From: an uncultured Oscillospiraceae bacterium | GTDB taxonomy: Bacteria > Bacillota > Clostridia > Oscillospirales > Ruminococcaceae | Reading direction: 5' to 3' | NCBI GenBank assembly: GCA_910579125.1 | Contig: CAJTTH010000015.1 | Coordinates: 1-64,000, forward strand | Length of the DNA: 64,000 nucleotides | Part shown: piece by piece, positions 24,156-32,267 of the stretch | Layout: every line of letters starts with the position of its first letter | How positions within the stretch are numbered: position 1 is the stretch's first letter | Translations under genes and position numbers: made by a program | Notes under the pieces: generated by a model | Told to the model about the DNA's origin: nothing | Database searches by the model: none | What the model saw: the letters and a program-made list of their open reading frames with translations, nothing else

Positions 24156-26134
24156 TATTCCTGCAACTCCTTTATCCTGTCGCGCAAATAAGCCGCGTGC
24201 TCGAAATCAAGCAGCTTCGCCGCCTTTTTCATTTCGACGGTGTACTGTGCTATCAGCTTTTCGCGCTCGCGGCGCGGGAGCTTCTTAAGGTCGGACTTTT
24301 TGCCCTTATGCCTCTTGTCGTCCCTCTTAGTTATCTCCAGAACATCGCGAACGTCCTTGATAATGGTTTTCGGAATAATTCCGTTTTCGGTATTATAGCG
24401 CTTTTGTATCTCACGGCGGCGCTGCGTTTCGGTAATTGCCAGCTCCATTGACCGCGTGACCTCGTCCGCGTACATTATGACCGTGCCCTCCGCGTTTCGC
24501 GCGGCGCGTCCTATCGTCTGCACGAGCGACGTTTCCGAGCGCAGAAAGCCCTCCTTGTCCGCGTCCAGAATTGCGACCAGCGAGACCTCGGGAATATCCA
24601 GCCCCTCGCGGAGCAGATTTATCCCGACCAGCACGTCGAACTCGCCCGAGCGCAGATCGCGGATTATCTCCATACGCTCGATAGTGTCGATGTCGTGGTG
24701 CATATATCGTACTTGTATGCCCGCCTTGTCGAGATATTCCGTCAAGTCCTCCGCCATTTTTTTGGTTAGCGTGGTTACGAGAACGCGCTGCTTTTTCTCA
24801 ACTCGCGTGTTTATCTCCGAGATAAGGTCCTCTATCTGCCCCTCGGTCGGCTTGACAATAATTTCGGGGTCGAGCAGTCCCGTCGGACGGATTATCTGCT
24901 CGACTATCTGCGTTGAGCGGTCGCGCTCGAAATCGCCGGGGGTCGCCGAAACGAAAACCGCCTGCGGTATCTTCTCGTAAAACTCGTCGAAATTGAGCGG
25001 TCTGTTGTCGTAAGCGCACGGCAGTCTGAATCCGTAGTCGACGAGATTTTTCTTTCGCGCGACGTCGCCGCCGTACATTCCGCGAACCTGCGGCAGCGTG
25101 ACGTGGCTCTCGTCCACCATAAGCAGAAAATCCTCGGGAAAGTGGTCGATAAGCGTAATCGGCGTGCTCCCGGGCGGTCTGCGCGCAAGCACGCGCGAGT
25201 AGTTCTCAACGCCCTTGCAGGTGCCGATCTCGCGGAGCATTTCCATATCGTAGCGCGTGCGCTGCTCAATTCTCTGTGCCTCGACAAGCTTGTTGCTGTC
25301 CTTGAAGAACTTGACGCGCTCCTCCATTTCGGCTTCAAGCTCCGCAAGCGCTTCCTCCATTTTCTCCCTACCGATAATATAGTGCGACGCGGGGAATATC
25401 ATCGTATGCAGAATAGTCGCGCGCGTATTGCCCGTAACGACCTCAAACTCGCTGAGCCTGTCTATCTCGTCACCGAAGAACTCCACGCGCACCGCCGTTT
25501 CGTTGGTGCTGCCCGCGGGGAAGATCTCGAGCGTATCTCCCTTGACGCGGAACTTGTTGCGTATAAAATTCAGCTCGTTGCGTTCATACTGCATATCGAC
25601 GAGTCGCGCGATGACCTCCTCGCGCGATATCTCCTGTCCTTGCCGCAGCGAGAGCGTATTCGAGCGGTAATCCTCGGGGCTGCCGAGCGAGTAAATACAC
25701 GACACCGACGACACGATGATAACGTCGCGGCGCTCCGCAAGCGAGGCGGTCGCCGAGTGGCGCAGACGGTCTATCTCGTCGTTGATAGCGCTGTCCTTTT
25801 CGATGTAAGCGTCGGTAGAAGGAATATAGGCTTCGGGTTGGTAATAGTCGTAATAGCTTACAAAAAACTCCACCGCGTTATTCGGGAAGAACTCGCGGAA
25901 TTCCGAGCAGAGCTGCGCCGCGAGGGTCTTGTTGTGCGCGAGGACAAGCGTTGGCTTATTCACGTTCGCGATAATATTCGCCATGGTGAACGTCTTACCC
26001 GACCCCGTAACGCCGAGCAGCGTCTGCTCCTTATCGCCGCGCAGAACGCCCTCGGACAGCATAGCAATAGCCTCGGGCTGGTCTCCCGTAGGCTTGTATT
26101 CGGAATGAAGCTCAAATTTCTTTTCCGTATCCAT
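24155..26134 (-). CDS. uvrB: excinuclease ABC subunit UvrB
   Basis: UvrB is the helicase-like damage-verifying subunit of nucleotide excision repair, receiving DNA from UvrA and recruiting UvrC. The 659-residue protein has Walker A GVTGSGKTFTMANII (about residue 40), the beta-hairpin YYDYYQPEAYIP, VDESHVTLPQVRGMYGGD, FVSATPGDFE, the motif V/VI region GINLLREGLDIPEV and QTIGRAARN, and a C-terminal UVR coiled-coil (EMKKAAKLLDFEHAAYLRD) that contacts UvrC. AAGGAG precedes the ATG. It is driven by the exact-consensus promoter at 26169-26197. Confidence 0.97.
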   Translation of the reverse strand: MDTEKKFELHSEYKPTGDQPEAIAMLSEGVLRGDKEQTLLGVTGSGKTFTMANIIANVNKPTLVLAHNKTLAAQLCSEFREFFPNNAVEFFVSYYDYYQPEAYIPSTDAYIEKDSAINDEIDRLRHSATASLAERRDVIIVSSVSCIYSLGSPEDYRSNTLSLRQGQEISREEVIARLVDMQYERNELNFIRNKFRVKGDTLEIFPAGSTNETAVRVEFFGDEIDRLSEFEVVTGNTRATILHTMIFPASHYIIGREKMEEALAELEAEMEERVKFFKDSNKLVEAQRIEQRTRYDMEMLREIGTCKGVENYSRVLARRPPGSTPITLIDHFPEDFLLMVDESHVTLPQVRGMYGGDVARKKNLVDYGFRLPCAYDNRPLNFDEFYEKIPQAVFVSATPGDFERDRSTQIVEQIIRPTGLLDPEIIVKPTEGQIEDLISEINTRVEKKQRVLVTTLTKKMAEDLTEYLDKAGIQVRYMHHDIDTIERMEIIRDLRSGEFDVLVGINLLREGLDIPEVSLVAILDADKEGFLRSETSLVQTIGRAARNAEGTVIMYADEVTRSMELAITETQRRREIQKRYNTENGIIPKTIIKDVRDVLEITKRDDKRHKGKKSDLKKLPRREREKLIAQYTVEMKKAAKLLDFEHAAYLRDRIKELQE

Positions 26135-26168
26135 AATGCTCCTTATATAAAAACATATTCACAAATAT

Positions 26169-26197
26169 ATTATACACGTGAACAATATATTTGTCAA
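26169..26197 (-). promoter_or_regulatory. consensus promoter of uvrB
   Basis: Minus-strand TTGACA (26192-26197), 17 bases, TATAAT (26169-26174). It lies between the radC stop and the uvrB start, about 35 bases upstream of the start codon. Confidence 0.85.
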
Positions 26198-26211
26198 GAG
26201 GATTTTAAAAT

Positions 26212-26907
26212 TTAACTCCAGATATCCCTGAGAATTTCCGAACTCCGCATAGAATACCCCTCGCCGCCGAAACCGATAATAATATGGTCCACCAAGGTAA
26301 TGCCTGCCGTTCGCAGCGCGTTGTACATATCTCTTGTTGCGTTGATATCGGCAACCGACGGCGACGGAGAGCCCGTTGTGTGGTTATGTACCAGCACGAC
26401 ATTGGAGCTGTTTGCGATAACGGCGTTTCTGATTATATCCTTTGCTCGTACAGTTGTCGAATCGGGACCGCCGAGGTTCAGGCGCGTCCGGCTTATCATA
26501 TTCTGGCGCGAATCGAGTATCAATATGTACGTCATTTCCTTTGTGGAATGCGCAAATATCGGCGAACAATATTCAATGATCTTTTGCGGTGTGTTGAGTT
26601 GAATTCTCTTTTCCTCACGCTCGGGCAGCCATCTGAAAAAATCACCTATAAAGCTGAGATATGTTGACGCGGTTTCGCCTATATTATCGACCTCCATAAG
26701 CTCGTTTCGGTCTGCCGAAAGCACTCCGTTTACAGAACCGAACCGTTCTATCAGCGCGTGGCTGATATTGTTGGTGTTGCACCGCGAAAACACCAGAAAC
26801 AGCAGCATCTCCAAGACCTCGTGCTCCTCAAAGCACTCAATGCCGTGTTCGAGGTATTTCTTCAGCATACGCTGTCTGTGTCCCGCGTGAAGATTTTTAT
26901 CACTCAT
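26212..26907 (-). CDS. radC: RadC-family JAB/MPN domain protein
   Basis: This 231-residue protein has an N-terminal helix-hairpin-helix-like part (about 1-75, with NNISHALIERFGSVNGVL) and a C-terminal JAB1/MPN metalloprotease-like domain. The metal-binding motif reads VLVHNHTTGSPSPSVAD, the H-x-H-x7-S-x2-D signature with Thr-Thr where most RadC proteins have Pro-Ser. Despite the name, a direct role in DNA repair is not established for the family. GAGGTG precedes the ATG. It lies downstream of the tRNA-Arg and its two terminator hairpins and upstream of uvrB. I do not see its promoter. Confidence 0.92.
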   Translation of the reverse strand: MSDKNLHAGHRQRMLKKYLEHGIECFEEHEVLEMLLFLVFSRCNTNNISHALIERFGSVNGVLSADRNELMEVDNIGETASTYLSFIGDFFRWLPEREEKRIQLNTPQKIIEYCSPIFAHSTKEMTYILILDSRQNMISRTRLNLGGPDSTTVRAKDIIRNAVIANSSNVVLVHNHTTGSPSPSVADINATRDMYNALRTAGITLVDHIIIGFGGEGYSMRSSEILRDIWS

Positions 26908-26978
26908 ATATTCACCTCAATAAACCGCGCAGACTTGAGCACTGTCCGCGCTTGCGAAATGCCGAATATCCCCTAAAT

Positions 26979-27017
26979 CAAAAAACCTTTACAGACCGCA
27001 AAAACGCGTTGTAAAGG
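26979..27017 (-). terminator. second terminator hairpin after tRNA-Arg
   Basis: Minus-strand stem CCTTTACA/TGTAAAGG (27010-27017 with 26986-26993) followed by TTTTTT. It comes 45 bases after the first terminator and could alternatively act in the radC leader. Confidence 0.72.
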
Positions 27018-27054
27018 CAATATGTAACAACAAAAAGATTTCCTTTGTTCCGAG

Positions 27055-27085
27055 AAAAACGGGAGAAGCCGAACGACCTCTCCCG
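27055..27085 (-). terminator. terminator of tRNA-Arg
   Basis: Minus-strand stem CGGGAG/CTCCCG (27080-27085 with 27060-27065) with a long loop, followed by TTTTTCTC. It begins about 20 bases past the tRNA 3' end. Confidence 0.8.
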
Positions 27086-27106
27086 ATATAAGCAGCGGCT
27101 TGCCGC

Positions 27107-27183
27107 TGGTACGCCCGATGCGATTCGAACGCATGACACATAGCGTCGGAGGCTATTGCTCTATCCAGCTGAGCTACGGGCGC
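27107..27183 (-). tRNA. tRNA-Arg, anticodon CCG
   Basis: The minus strand folds as a complete cloverleaf: acceptor GCGCCCG with CGGGCGT (the first pair is G-U), D arm GCTC..GAGC, anticodon stem ATAGC/GCTAT around CTCCGAC so the anticodon is CCG (reads CGG), T arm with TTCGAAT, and an encoded CCA end. It is transcribed from the promoter at 27283-27311 and followed by two terminators. Confidence 0.95.
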
Positions 27184-27215
27184 ATATAAACAGTTTTGAT
27201 CGAGTATTCGTCATA

Positions 27216-27275
27216 TTGATGATTTGCGGGTACGAACCCGAAATGTCACAGGTAATAGCAAGCGATACCCATCAA
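27216..27275 (-). other. structured leader upstream of tRNA-Arg (possible degenerate tRNA)
   Basis: The predicted transcript begins with TTGATG, which can pair with CATCAA 60 bases later, enclosing a strong hairpin ATTTCGGG-TTCGTA-CCCGCAAAT. The outer stem and the GGGTTCG segment recall an acceptor stem and T arm, but D and anticodon arms cannot be drawn and the T loop has six bases. It is either a decayed tRNA or a structured 5' leader trimmed off during tRNA processing. Confidence 0.4.
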
Positions 27276-27282
27276 CTTTTTA

Positions 27283-27311
27283 ATTATATCACATTTTTTG
27301 CTTTTTGTCAA
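27283..27311 (-). promoter_or_regulatory. consensus promoter of tRNA-Arg
   Basis: Minus-strand TTGACA (27306-27311), 17 bases, TATAAT (27283-27288). The first transcribed base should be near 27276, about 93 bases before the mature tRNA. Confidence 0.85.
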
Positions 27312-27334
27312 GTGGAATTAACAAAATGAGCGAA

Positions 27335-27378
27335 AAAATGCCGTTGTAAAACGGCTGCACAGTCTCCCGCGCAGCCGT
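27335..27378 (-). terminator. terminator of rpsB-tsf
   Basis: Minus-strand stem ACGGCTGC/GCAGCCGT (27371-27378 with 27351-27358), followed by TTTTACAACGGCATTTTTT. It comes about 25 bases after the tsf stop codon. Confidence 0.78.
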
Positions 27379-27404
27379 CTGAACAGCTTTGAATACTCTG
27401 TAAA

Positions 27405-28310
27405 TTACTTGATCATCGACGCAACCTCGTCAGCGAAGTTGTCCTCTTTCTTCTCAATACCCTCGCCGCGCTCATAACGAACGAACTGCTCAACGGTGAT
27501 CGTGCAGCCCTGTGCCTTTGCAACGGACTCAATATACTTGCCAATCTTCATTGAAGGATCCTTGAAGTACTCCTGATCGAGCAGGCACTTCTCCTCGTAG
27601 AACTTTCTGATACGACCCTCAACGATCTTCTCTGCAACATTCGCGGGTTTGCCCTCCTGCTCAACGAGCTTGGTCTGAACATCTTTCTCGTTTGCGAGAA
27701 CGTCAGCGGGAACATCATCTCTGCTGATATACTCCGCGCCCATAGCGGTAGCCTGGAGAGCTATGTTCTTGCCGCAAGCGATAACATCCGCATTGTCGGG
27801 CTTATCGGACGCGATCTTTACGATAGTACCGAGTCTGCCGCCATCATGCATATAGTGGATAAGAGTACCCTCAAGCATCTGGAAACGGCGGATCTGGATA
27901 TTCTCGCCGATAGTCGCGATTTTATCTGTAAGGTACTCGGAAACGGTCATAGAAGTACCCGCAGCGGTAACGCTCTTGAGTGCCTCAACGTCTGCAACGT
28001 CGTTGTTCAGCAGAGTGTCGGCGATAACCTCAACAAGCTCCAGAAATCTGTCGGACTTAGCCGCGAAGTCTGTCTCGCAGTTGATCTCAACGATAACGCC
28101 CTTATCGCCGTTTACCTTGGTCTTGACAACGCCCTCGGCGGCAATTCTGCCCGCCTTCTTTACAGCCTTTGCCTGTCCCTTTTCACGAAGTATCTTGACA
28201 GCCTCATCGCGGTTGCCGTCAGCCTCCTCGAGCGCTCTCTTGCAGTCCATCATGCCGCAGCCTGTCATATCGCGCAGCTCTTTAACGTCCTGTGCAGTTA
28301 TATTAGCCAT
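27405..28310 (-). CDS. tsf: translation elongation factor Ts
   Basis: EF-Ts recycles EF-Tu by exchanging GDP for GTP. The 301-residue protein starts with the N-terminal UBA-like domain (VKELRDMTGCGMMDCKRALE), then KAVKKAGRIAAEG and the core with VEINCETDFAAKSDRF, in the usual order. The two core subdomains and the C-terminal YERGEGIEKKEDNF are present; length is normal. AAGGAG precedes the ATG. It follows rpsB in the conserved rpsB-tsf pair after a 128-base gap that can fold (GATCCGC at 28413 with GCGGATC at 28340), and ends at a clear terminator. Confidence 0.97.
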   Translation of the reverse strand: MANITAQDVKELRDMTGCGMMDCKRALEEADGNRDEAVKILREKGQAKAVKKAGRIAAEGVVKTKVNGDKGVIVEINCETDFAAKSDRFLELVEVIADTLLNNDVADVEALKSVTAAGTSMTVSEYLTDKIATIGENIQIRRFQMLEGTLIHYMHDGGRLGTIVKIASDKPDNADVIACGKNIALQATAMGAEYISRDDVPADVLANEKDVQTKLVEQEGKPANVAEKIVEGRIRKFYEEKCLLDQEYFKDPSMKIGKYIESVAKAQGCTITVEQFVRYERGEGIEKKEDNFADEVASMIK

Positions 28311-28438
28311 TGTTTTATCTCCTTATCTAAATTTGCATGATCCGCACCGGCAAACCTCATTTGCTCTGTTGCGGCGGTAATTCCCACGCTTTGCTCCGTC
28401 ATTCCCGCCTGCCGCGGATCTTGCCTTGTATATTTTAA

Positions 28439-29167
28439 TTACTCGGCGTCCTCTGCGGGAGTTTCGTCCGCTGCCGCCTCTGCGGTTCCTTGATTAGCGG
28501 AAATAACGGCGTCTGCCATTGCGCCCGCGATCAGCTTAACGGCGCGGATAGCGTCATCGTTTCCGGGGATAACGTAGTCAATCTCGTCGGGATCGCAGTT
28601 GGTGTCAACGATAGCGACAACGGGGATACCGAGCTTTTTAGCCTCGGCAACCGCGATCTTCTCCTTGCGCGGGTCAACAACAAACAGCGCGCCGGGGAGC
28701 TTCTTCATATTTTTGATACCGCCGAGGAACTTTTCGAGCTTCTCGATTTCGAGGTTGAGCTTGATAACTTCCTTTTTGGGGAGCAGATCGAACGTGCCGT
28801 CCGTCTCCATGGTGTGGAGCTGCTCCAGACGGGCAATTCTTCTCTGAATGGTCTTGAAGTTGGTCATCATACCGCCGAGCCAACGTGCGTTTACAAAGTG
28901 AGCGCCCGCGCGGGTTGCCTCTTCCTTAATGGAATCCGCCGCCTGCTTCTTTGTGCCGACGAACAGGATCTCTCCGCCGTTTGCCGCGGTCTCGTGAATG
29001 AAATTGTACGCCTCGTCCAACTTCTTTACGGTCTTCTGAAGGTCGATGATGTAGATGCCGTTTCTCTCGGTGAAGATGTAGGGAGCCATTTTAGGGTTCC
29101 AACGTCTTGTCTGGTGTCCGAAGTGTACGCCCGCCTCCAGAAGCTGCTTCATAGATACTACTGCCAT
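28439..29167 (-). CDS. rpsB: 30S ribosomal protein S2
   Basis: S2 is a small-subunit protein needed to load S1 and complete 30S assembly. The 242-residue sequence shows the family hallmarks MKQLLEAGVHFGHQTRRWNP (residues 6-25), YIIDLQKTVKKLDEAY, FVNARWLGGMMTNFKT, ALFVVDPRKE and VDTNCDPDEIDYVIPGNDDA, plus an acidic Ala-rich tail. AGGAGG precedes the ATG. The promoter at 29334-29362 leaves a leader of about 160 bases in which GTGTAT and ATACAC can pair, leaving room for S2 autoregulation, which is inferred and not shown. Confidence 0.97.
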   Translation of the reverse strand: MAVVSMKQLLEAGVHFGHQTRRWNPKMAPYIFTERNGIYIIDLQKTVKKLDEAYNFIHETAANGGEILFVGTKKQAADSIKEEATRAGAHFVNARWLGGMMTNFKTIQRRIARLEQLHTMETDGTFDLLPKKEVIKLNLEIEKLEKFLGGIKNMKKLPGALFVVDPRKEKIAVAEAKKLGIPVVAIVDTNCDPDEIDYVIPGNDDAIRAVKLIAGAMADAVISANQGTAEAAADETPAEDAE

Positions 29168-29333
29168 AATTGTTTCCTCCTGATTTTGGTTGTTTTACGG
29201 CGTAATTGCCGCGTTCCGCCACGCCGAACCGCTCATCAAACGCGTTGCCGCGCACCTTAACGAGTTGTCGCCGTGTGTGTATTTGCGCATCGGACGTGCC
29301 TATACACGCTCTATTCTGCACATTTACCTTAAT

Positions 29334-29362
29334 ATTATACCACATTCAGCCATTATTTTCAA
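29334..29362 (-). promoter_or_regulatory. promoter of rpsB-tsf
   Basis: Minus-strand TTGAAA (29357-29362), 17 bases, TATAAT (29334-29339). Transcription should start near 29327, giving a leader of about 160 bases before rpsB. Confidence 0.78.
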
Positions 29363-29377
29363 GTACATTGTGTTTGA

Positions 29378-29668
29378 TTATTTAAACAAACTTCCGAAAC
29401 CTTTGCCGCGTCGATTTGTGCAGCTTGACGGAACATCACAGGAAACGAGTATGGTATCCTCGCCGATAACCTCAATGTCGCACCACTTGATGAATAAATC
29501 GTCCTCGCGCCCGAACAGCCCGAAAAACTTCGCTCGGCCGAAAACGATCAGACGGCATATTTTCGCGGTGCAGTTGTCAAACTCTATATCATCGGGAAAG
29601 CCCAGCCTTGCGCCTGTTTTGACGTTGATTATCTCTTTGCACTTCAAGTCGTTAAAGCTGTAAACCAT
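29378..29668 (-). CDS. YlmC/YmxH-family PRC-barrel sporulation protein
   Basis: This 96-residue protein is a single PRC-barrel: SFNDLKCKEIINVKTGARLG at the N terminus, then FPDDIEFDNCTAKICRLIV and FIKWCDIEVIGEDTILV. The layout matches the YlmC/YmxH family that is conserved in endospore-forming Bacillota, although its exact function is not known. GAGG precedes the ATG. It stands alone between rpsB and a GNAT gene. Its presence supports a spore-forming lineage, not proof that this strain sporulates. Confidence 0.83.
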   Translation of the reverse strand: MVYSFNDLKCKEIINVKTGARLGFPDDIEFDNCTAKICRLIVFGRAKFFGLFGREDDLFIKWCDIEVIGEDTILVSCDVPSSCTNRRGKGFGSLFK

Positions 29669-29733
29669 AATATGACCTCACATTCTTGTCTTGATGAATT
29701 TTATGTGAAATCATAAGCGTTTATTCGGCAATT

Positions 29734-30159
29734 TTACCCTGTATATTTACAGTATATCCGCTTCCCGAATTTCTCCTCGATCACCTCATAGCCGCACTTC
29801 TCGTAGAACCCCCACGCGCCGTTGAAGCTCGAAAGCGTTATCTTGCAGTAATCGTGCATTCGTGCGCTGCGCTCGAACGACCGCATAAGCGACCTTGTAA
29901 TTCCCCGCCCCCGATACTCCTCAACACATGCGGCAAAGCCTATCACAACGCTGTCAGGGCTTTCCGCTCTTCCGAGCACCGCCGCTATCGGCTCGCCGCC
30001 GCACTCCGCGTACAGCATAAGATAGCCCCTGTCAAGCCGCCTTGCCCACGCCTCGTAGGAATACAAGCCCTCGTAATGCTCGCCAAGTATCGAATAGCAC
30101 ATTTCCAGCACCGCGCGGAGCGTGCGCTCGTCGTTTATCTGTTTTATCGAGTAGTCCAT
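29734..30159 (-). CDS. GNAT-family N-acetyltransferase
   Basis: A 141-residue acetyltransferase with the acetyl-CoA loop VEEYRGRGITRSLMRSFE and the downstream KITLSSFNGAWGFYEKCGYE typical of the family; an N-terminal helical part (about 1-50) precedes them. The acceptor substrate is unknown. It starts two bases after the stop of the upstream HAD phosphatase gene, which suggests a shared transcript. Confidence 0.87.
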   Translation of the reverse strand: MDYSIKQINDERTLRAVLEMCYSILGEHYEGLYSYEAWARRLDRGYLMLYAECGGEPIAAVLGRAESPDSVVIGFAACVEEYRGRGITRSLMRSFERSARMHDYCKITLSSFNGAWGFYEKCGYEVIEEKFGKRIYCKYTG

Positions 30160-30161
30160 AA

Positions 30162-30875
30162 TTATCCCAAGCGCTCGGCGGCGAATTTTTCCGCGTCCTC
30201 TATCGTTCCGCAGTTAAACGCGGAAATATCGGCGTTTTCGGGATTCTCGATGAAATCCGTCACCAGGAAGCTCTCAATGCCGAGCGATTTGGCCGGCAAT
30301 ATATCCTCCTCCACGCTGTTGCCGATCATCAGGCACTCCCCGGGCTGTCTGCCGAATTTTTTCAGCAGCTCGGCGAAGTACTTCGGGTTGGGCTTGCAGC
30401 AGCCGCTGTTGTCGTAGTGGGTTATGTACGCGAAGTCGCTCGGTGACAATCCCACCCACGCGAGCCTTGTTGCGACCGCGCATTCGGGAAAAATCGGGTT
30501 TGTGGCGAGCACAAGCTCCGCTCCCGCGCTTTTCAGCCGCTCTATCATCGGCTTATGGTCGGGAACGCGTTTCAGACACTGCTTCACCGCGTCGAACTCC
30601 TTGGTGTAAAAGTCGTCGCAGAACTCGCGGGCATCGGGCTTATCGGGAAACGCGCCGTGAAAGACCTCCCAAAAAGCCTCGCTGTTCGGACGCGAGCCGT
30701 CGTTCTTGATCATTGCGCCGGTGCCCTTCCAGACGTTTTTTACAACGCTGTCGGGGTCGTCGTAGCCGTGCGGCGCGAGCTTTTTGCACAAGCCGCCGAA
30801 ATAGTATTTTATGAACTCGTCCTGAACGAACGGCAGCAGCGTGCCGTCCAGATCAAACATTACCGTTTTTATCAT
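30162..30875 (-). CDS. HAD-superfamily hydrolase (phosphoglycolate phosphatase-like)
   Basis: This 237-residue protein opens with the HAD motif I VMFDLDGTLLPF, has motif II LVLATNP, a motif III Lys in the KPNPKYF segment and motif IV MIGNSVEEDILPAKSLGI. A helical cap lies at about residues 18-95. GGAGGG lies just upstream of the ATG at 30875; an earlier start at 30905 would make a basic N-terminal tail without a ribosome site. It overlaps the upstream exonuclease gene by 23 bases. Substrate not predictable. Confidence 0.88.
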   Translation of the reverse strand: MIKTVMFDLDGTLLPFVQDEFIKYYFGGLCKKLAPHGYDDPDSVVKNVWKGTGAMIKNDGSRPNSEAFWEVFHGAFPDKPDAREFCDDFYTKEFDAVKQCLKRVPDHKPMIERLKSAGAELVLATNPIFPECAVATRLAWVGLSPSDFAYITHYDNSGCCKPNPKYFAELLKKFGRQPGECLMIGNSVEEDILPAKSLGIESFLVTDFIENPENADISAFNCGTIEDAEKFAAERLG

Positions 30876-31806
30876 CTTTTCCCTCCGCTTTCTTTTTCTC
30901 CGCATTCAGCTTTCGGCGCTCCTCGCGCTTTTTGAGCTTGGTCTCGTATGACGTTATTTCCTCGCTGCCTGCCGCAAAAACCGTCCTCAGCACGGTGTAA
31001 TTATGCTCGGTTATCGCACAGGCTTTCAGTTTAACGAGAAACGTCTCCTTACAGCCCGTGCAGTCGGCGATCGTTCTGCAGGACTTGGCGTTGCTGAAAA
31101 GCCACTGACGAAGCGCGAGCATTTCACCGCACTTCGGACATTTCAGCTCCACAATACGCTTGTCGGACACCATCTTCTTCAAGTCATTAACGTCGTTCAC
31201 GGCGTCCTTGAAGAGCGGCTGAGGCACCGCGGCGGTATATCCGGAGTATTCCGCAAGCCCCAGAACCATATCCAGCCTGCGGCAGACCTCGTAAGTGAGA
31301 AACGCGTCGTTGAACGCATCGTGCACCTGAACGTCAAGCGGTATCTCAAGGCTCTCCGCAGCAGTCGAGAGAGCGCACTGCAAATGCTCGCTCTTAACCT
31401 GACGGTTATAGATGAGCTGCAGATTTATGTAGTCGCTGCCGAAGCTCGGATCAAGTCCGTGCAGCGTGAGGTTGTCGGCGAGCATACTCAGGTCGTCGAA
31501 GCCCCATGTGATAAAGCGGAACTCTCCGCCGCACCACTCTCTAAAGCGCCTGAATGCCTGCGGGAACGTCTCCCCCGCCGTGAGCTGCATATCGGTGATA
31601 CCCGTGATCTGGGCGACATGGGGGTTCATCTTTTTGTAGTACTTCGGGCGGACGTTTATCTTTATTTTGTCGATAAGGTTGAATTTATCGTCCGTCTTTA
31701 TCGCACCGATCTGTATGATCTCGCCGTGCAGCAGCAGCGGCGTGCGCACCAGCTTTGAGGAGTTAAGCGCTTGGTTCCATTCCAAGTCCATTATAATGTA
31801 GTTCAT
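30853..31806 (-). CDS. DEDDh 3'-5' exonuclease with C-terminal zinc-ribbon
   Basis: This 317-residue protein starts with MNYIIMDLEWNQ, the first metal-binding Asp/Glu pair of RNase T/DnaQ-type exonucleases. Further motifs are FITWGFDDLSML and VHDAFNDAFLTYEV, the latter giving the His and Asp of the DEDDh set. It resembles the KapD/ERI1-like group acting on RNA or DNA 3' ends. After the catalytic domain (about 1-185) comes a part with CPKCG and CTGC, a probable zinc ribbon, then a very basic Lys/Arg/Glu tail likely to contact nucleic acid. The start at 31806 was preferred over 31839, which would overlap the preceding gene. Confidence 0.88.
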   Translation of the reverse strand: MNYIIMDLEWNQALNSSKLVRTPLLLHGEIIQIGAIKTDDKFNLIDKIKINVRPKYYKKMNPHVAQITGITDMQLTAGETFPQAFRRFREWCGGEFRFITWGFDDLSMLADNLTLHGLDPSFGSDYINLQLIYNRQVKSEHLQCALSTAAESLEIPLDVQVHDAFNDAFLTYEVCRRLDMVLGLAEYSGYTAAVPQPLFKDAVNDVNDLKKMVSDKRIVELKCPKCGEMLALRQWLFSNAKSCRTIADCTGCKETFLVKLKACAITEHNYTVLRTVFAAGSEEITSYETKLKKREERRKLNAEKKKAEGKDDKNGNV

Positions 31807-31823
31807 AAAATCATTCTTTCTTT

Positions 31824-32246
31824 TTACGGTTTTCGGCAATCCAAAGACCGTTCCCTAATTATCCGTTCATCGTATTCATCTACCGAAAAATCTGCGCCGA
31901 AAAGCTCGCTCATTCGTTTTATAACATAGTCGCAAGCGTCGAAAAACTCGGCTTTCTCCTGTTCGTCCTCAAAGCCGATATACGGCTCTCCAGCGGGAAA
32001 CTCGTTTATATCCCAAATACGGCAATATATATCGTAAATCAATTGCAACTTTTGTTCAAGCTCCGTTTCACCATTTAACCGCTCGTCAAACTCTTTACAA
32101 TCAAGTTTTTTTCCGTCAAGGCTGTATACATCTCCGTCAAAATATCCGCCGCTGTTTACAAGCCAAGGCCCGCAATTACCGCCATAAAGCCATAAAGGCG
32201 GGCAATTATAATCGAACATAAACTTAATTGTTCCGTTAAAACGCAT
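31824..32246 (-). CDS. hypothetical acidic protein
   Basis: I do not recognise this 140-residue protein. It opens with MRFNGTIKFMFDYNCPPLWL and WLVNSGGYFDGDVYSLDGKK, and then is strongly acidic with many Glu and Asp (for example GFEDEQEKAEFF). There is no signal peptide or membrane segment. AGAGG precedes the ATG and it begins 21 bases after the ABC-F gene. Size, acidity and aromatic-rich start recall small immunity or SMI1/Imm-type proteins, but no toxin partner is visible, so that is only a suggestion. Confidence 0.6.
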   Translation of the reverse strand: MRFNGTIKFMFDYNCPPLWLYGGNCGPWLVNSGGYFDGDVYSLDGKKLDCKEFDERLNGETELEQKLQLIYDIYCRIWDINEFPAGEPYIGFEDEQEKAEFFDACDYVIKRMSELFGADFSVDEYDERIIRERSLDCRKP

Positions 32247-32267
32247 TTCGGAAACCTCTCTAACTTG

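Noticed and set aside
23700..26200. LexA/DinR (SOS) boxes near uvrA and uvrB
   Set aside because: I found no GAAC-N4-GTTC or similar palindrome near either promoter.
27216..27275. Second functional tRNA upstream of tRNA-Arg
   Set aside because: No D arm or anticodon arm can be drawn and the T loop has the wrong size, so I list it only as a structured leader or possible remnant.
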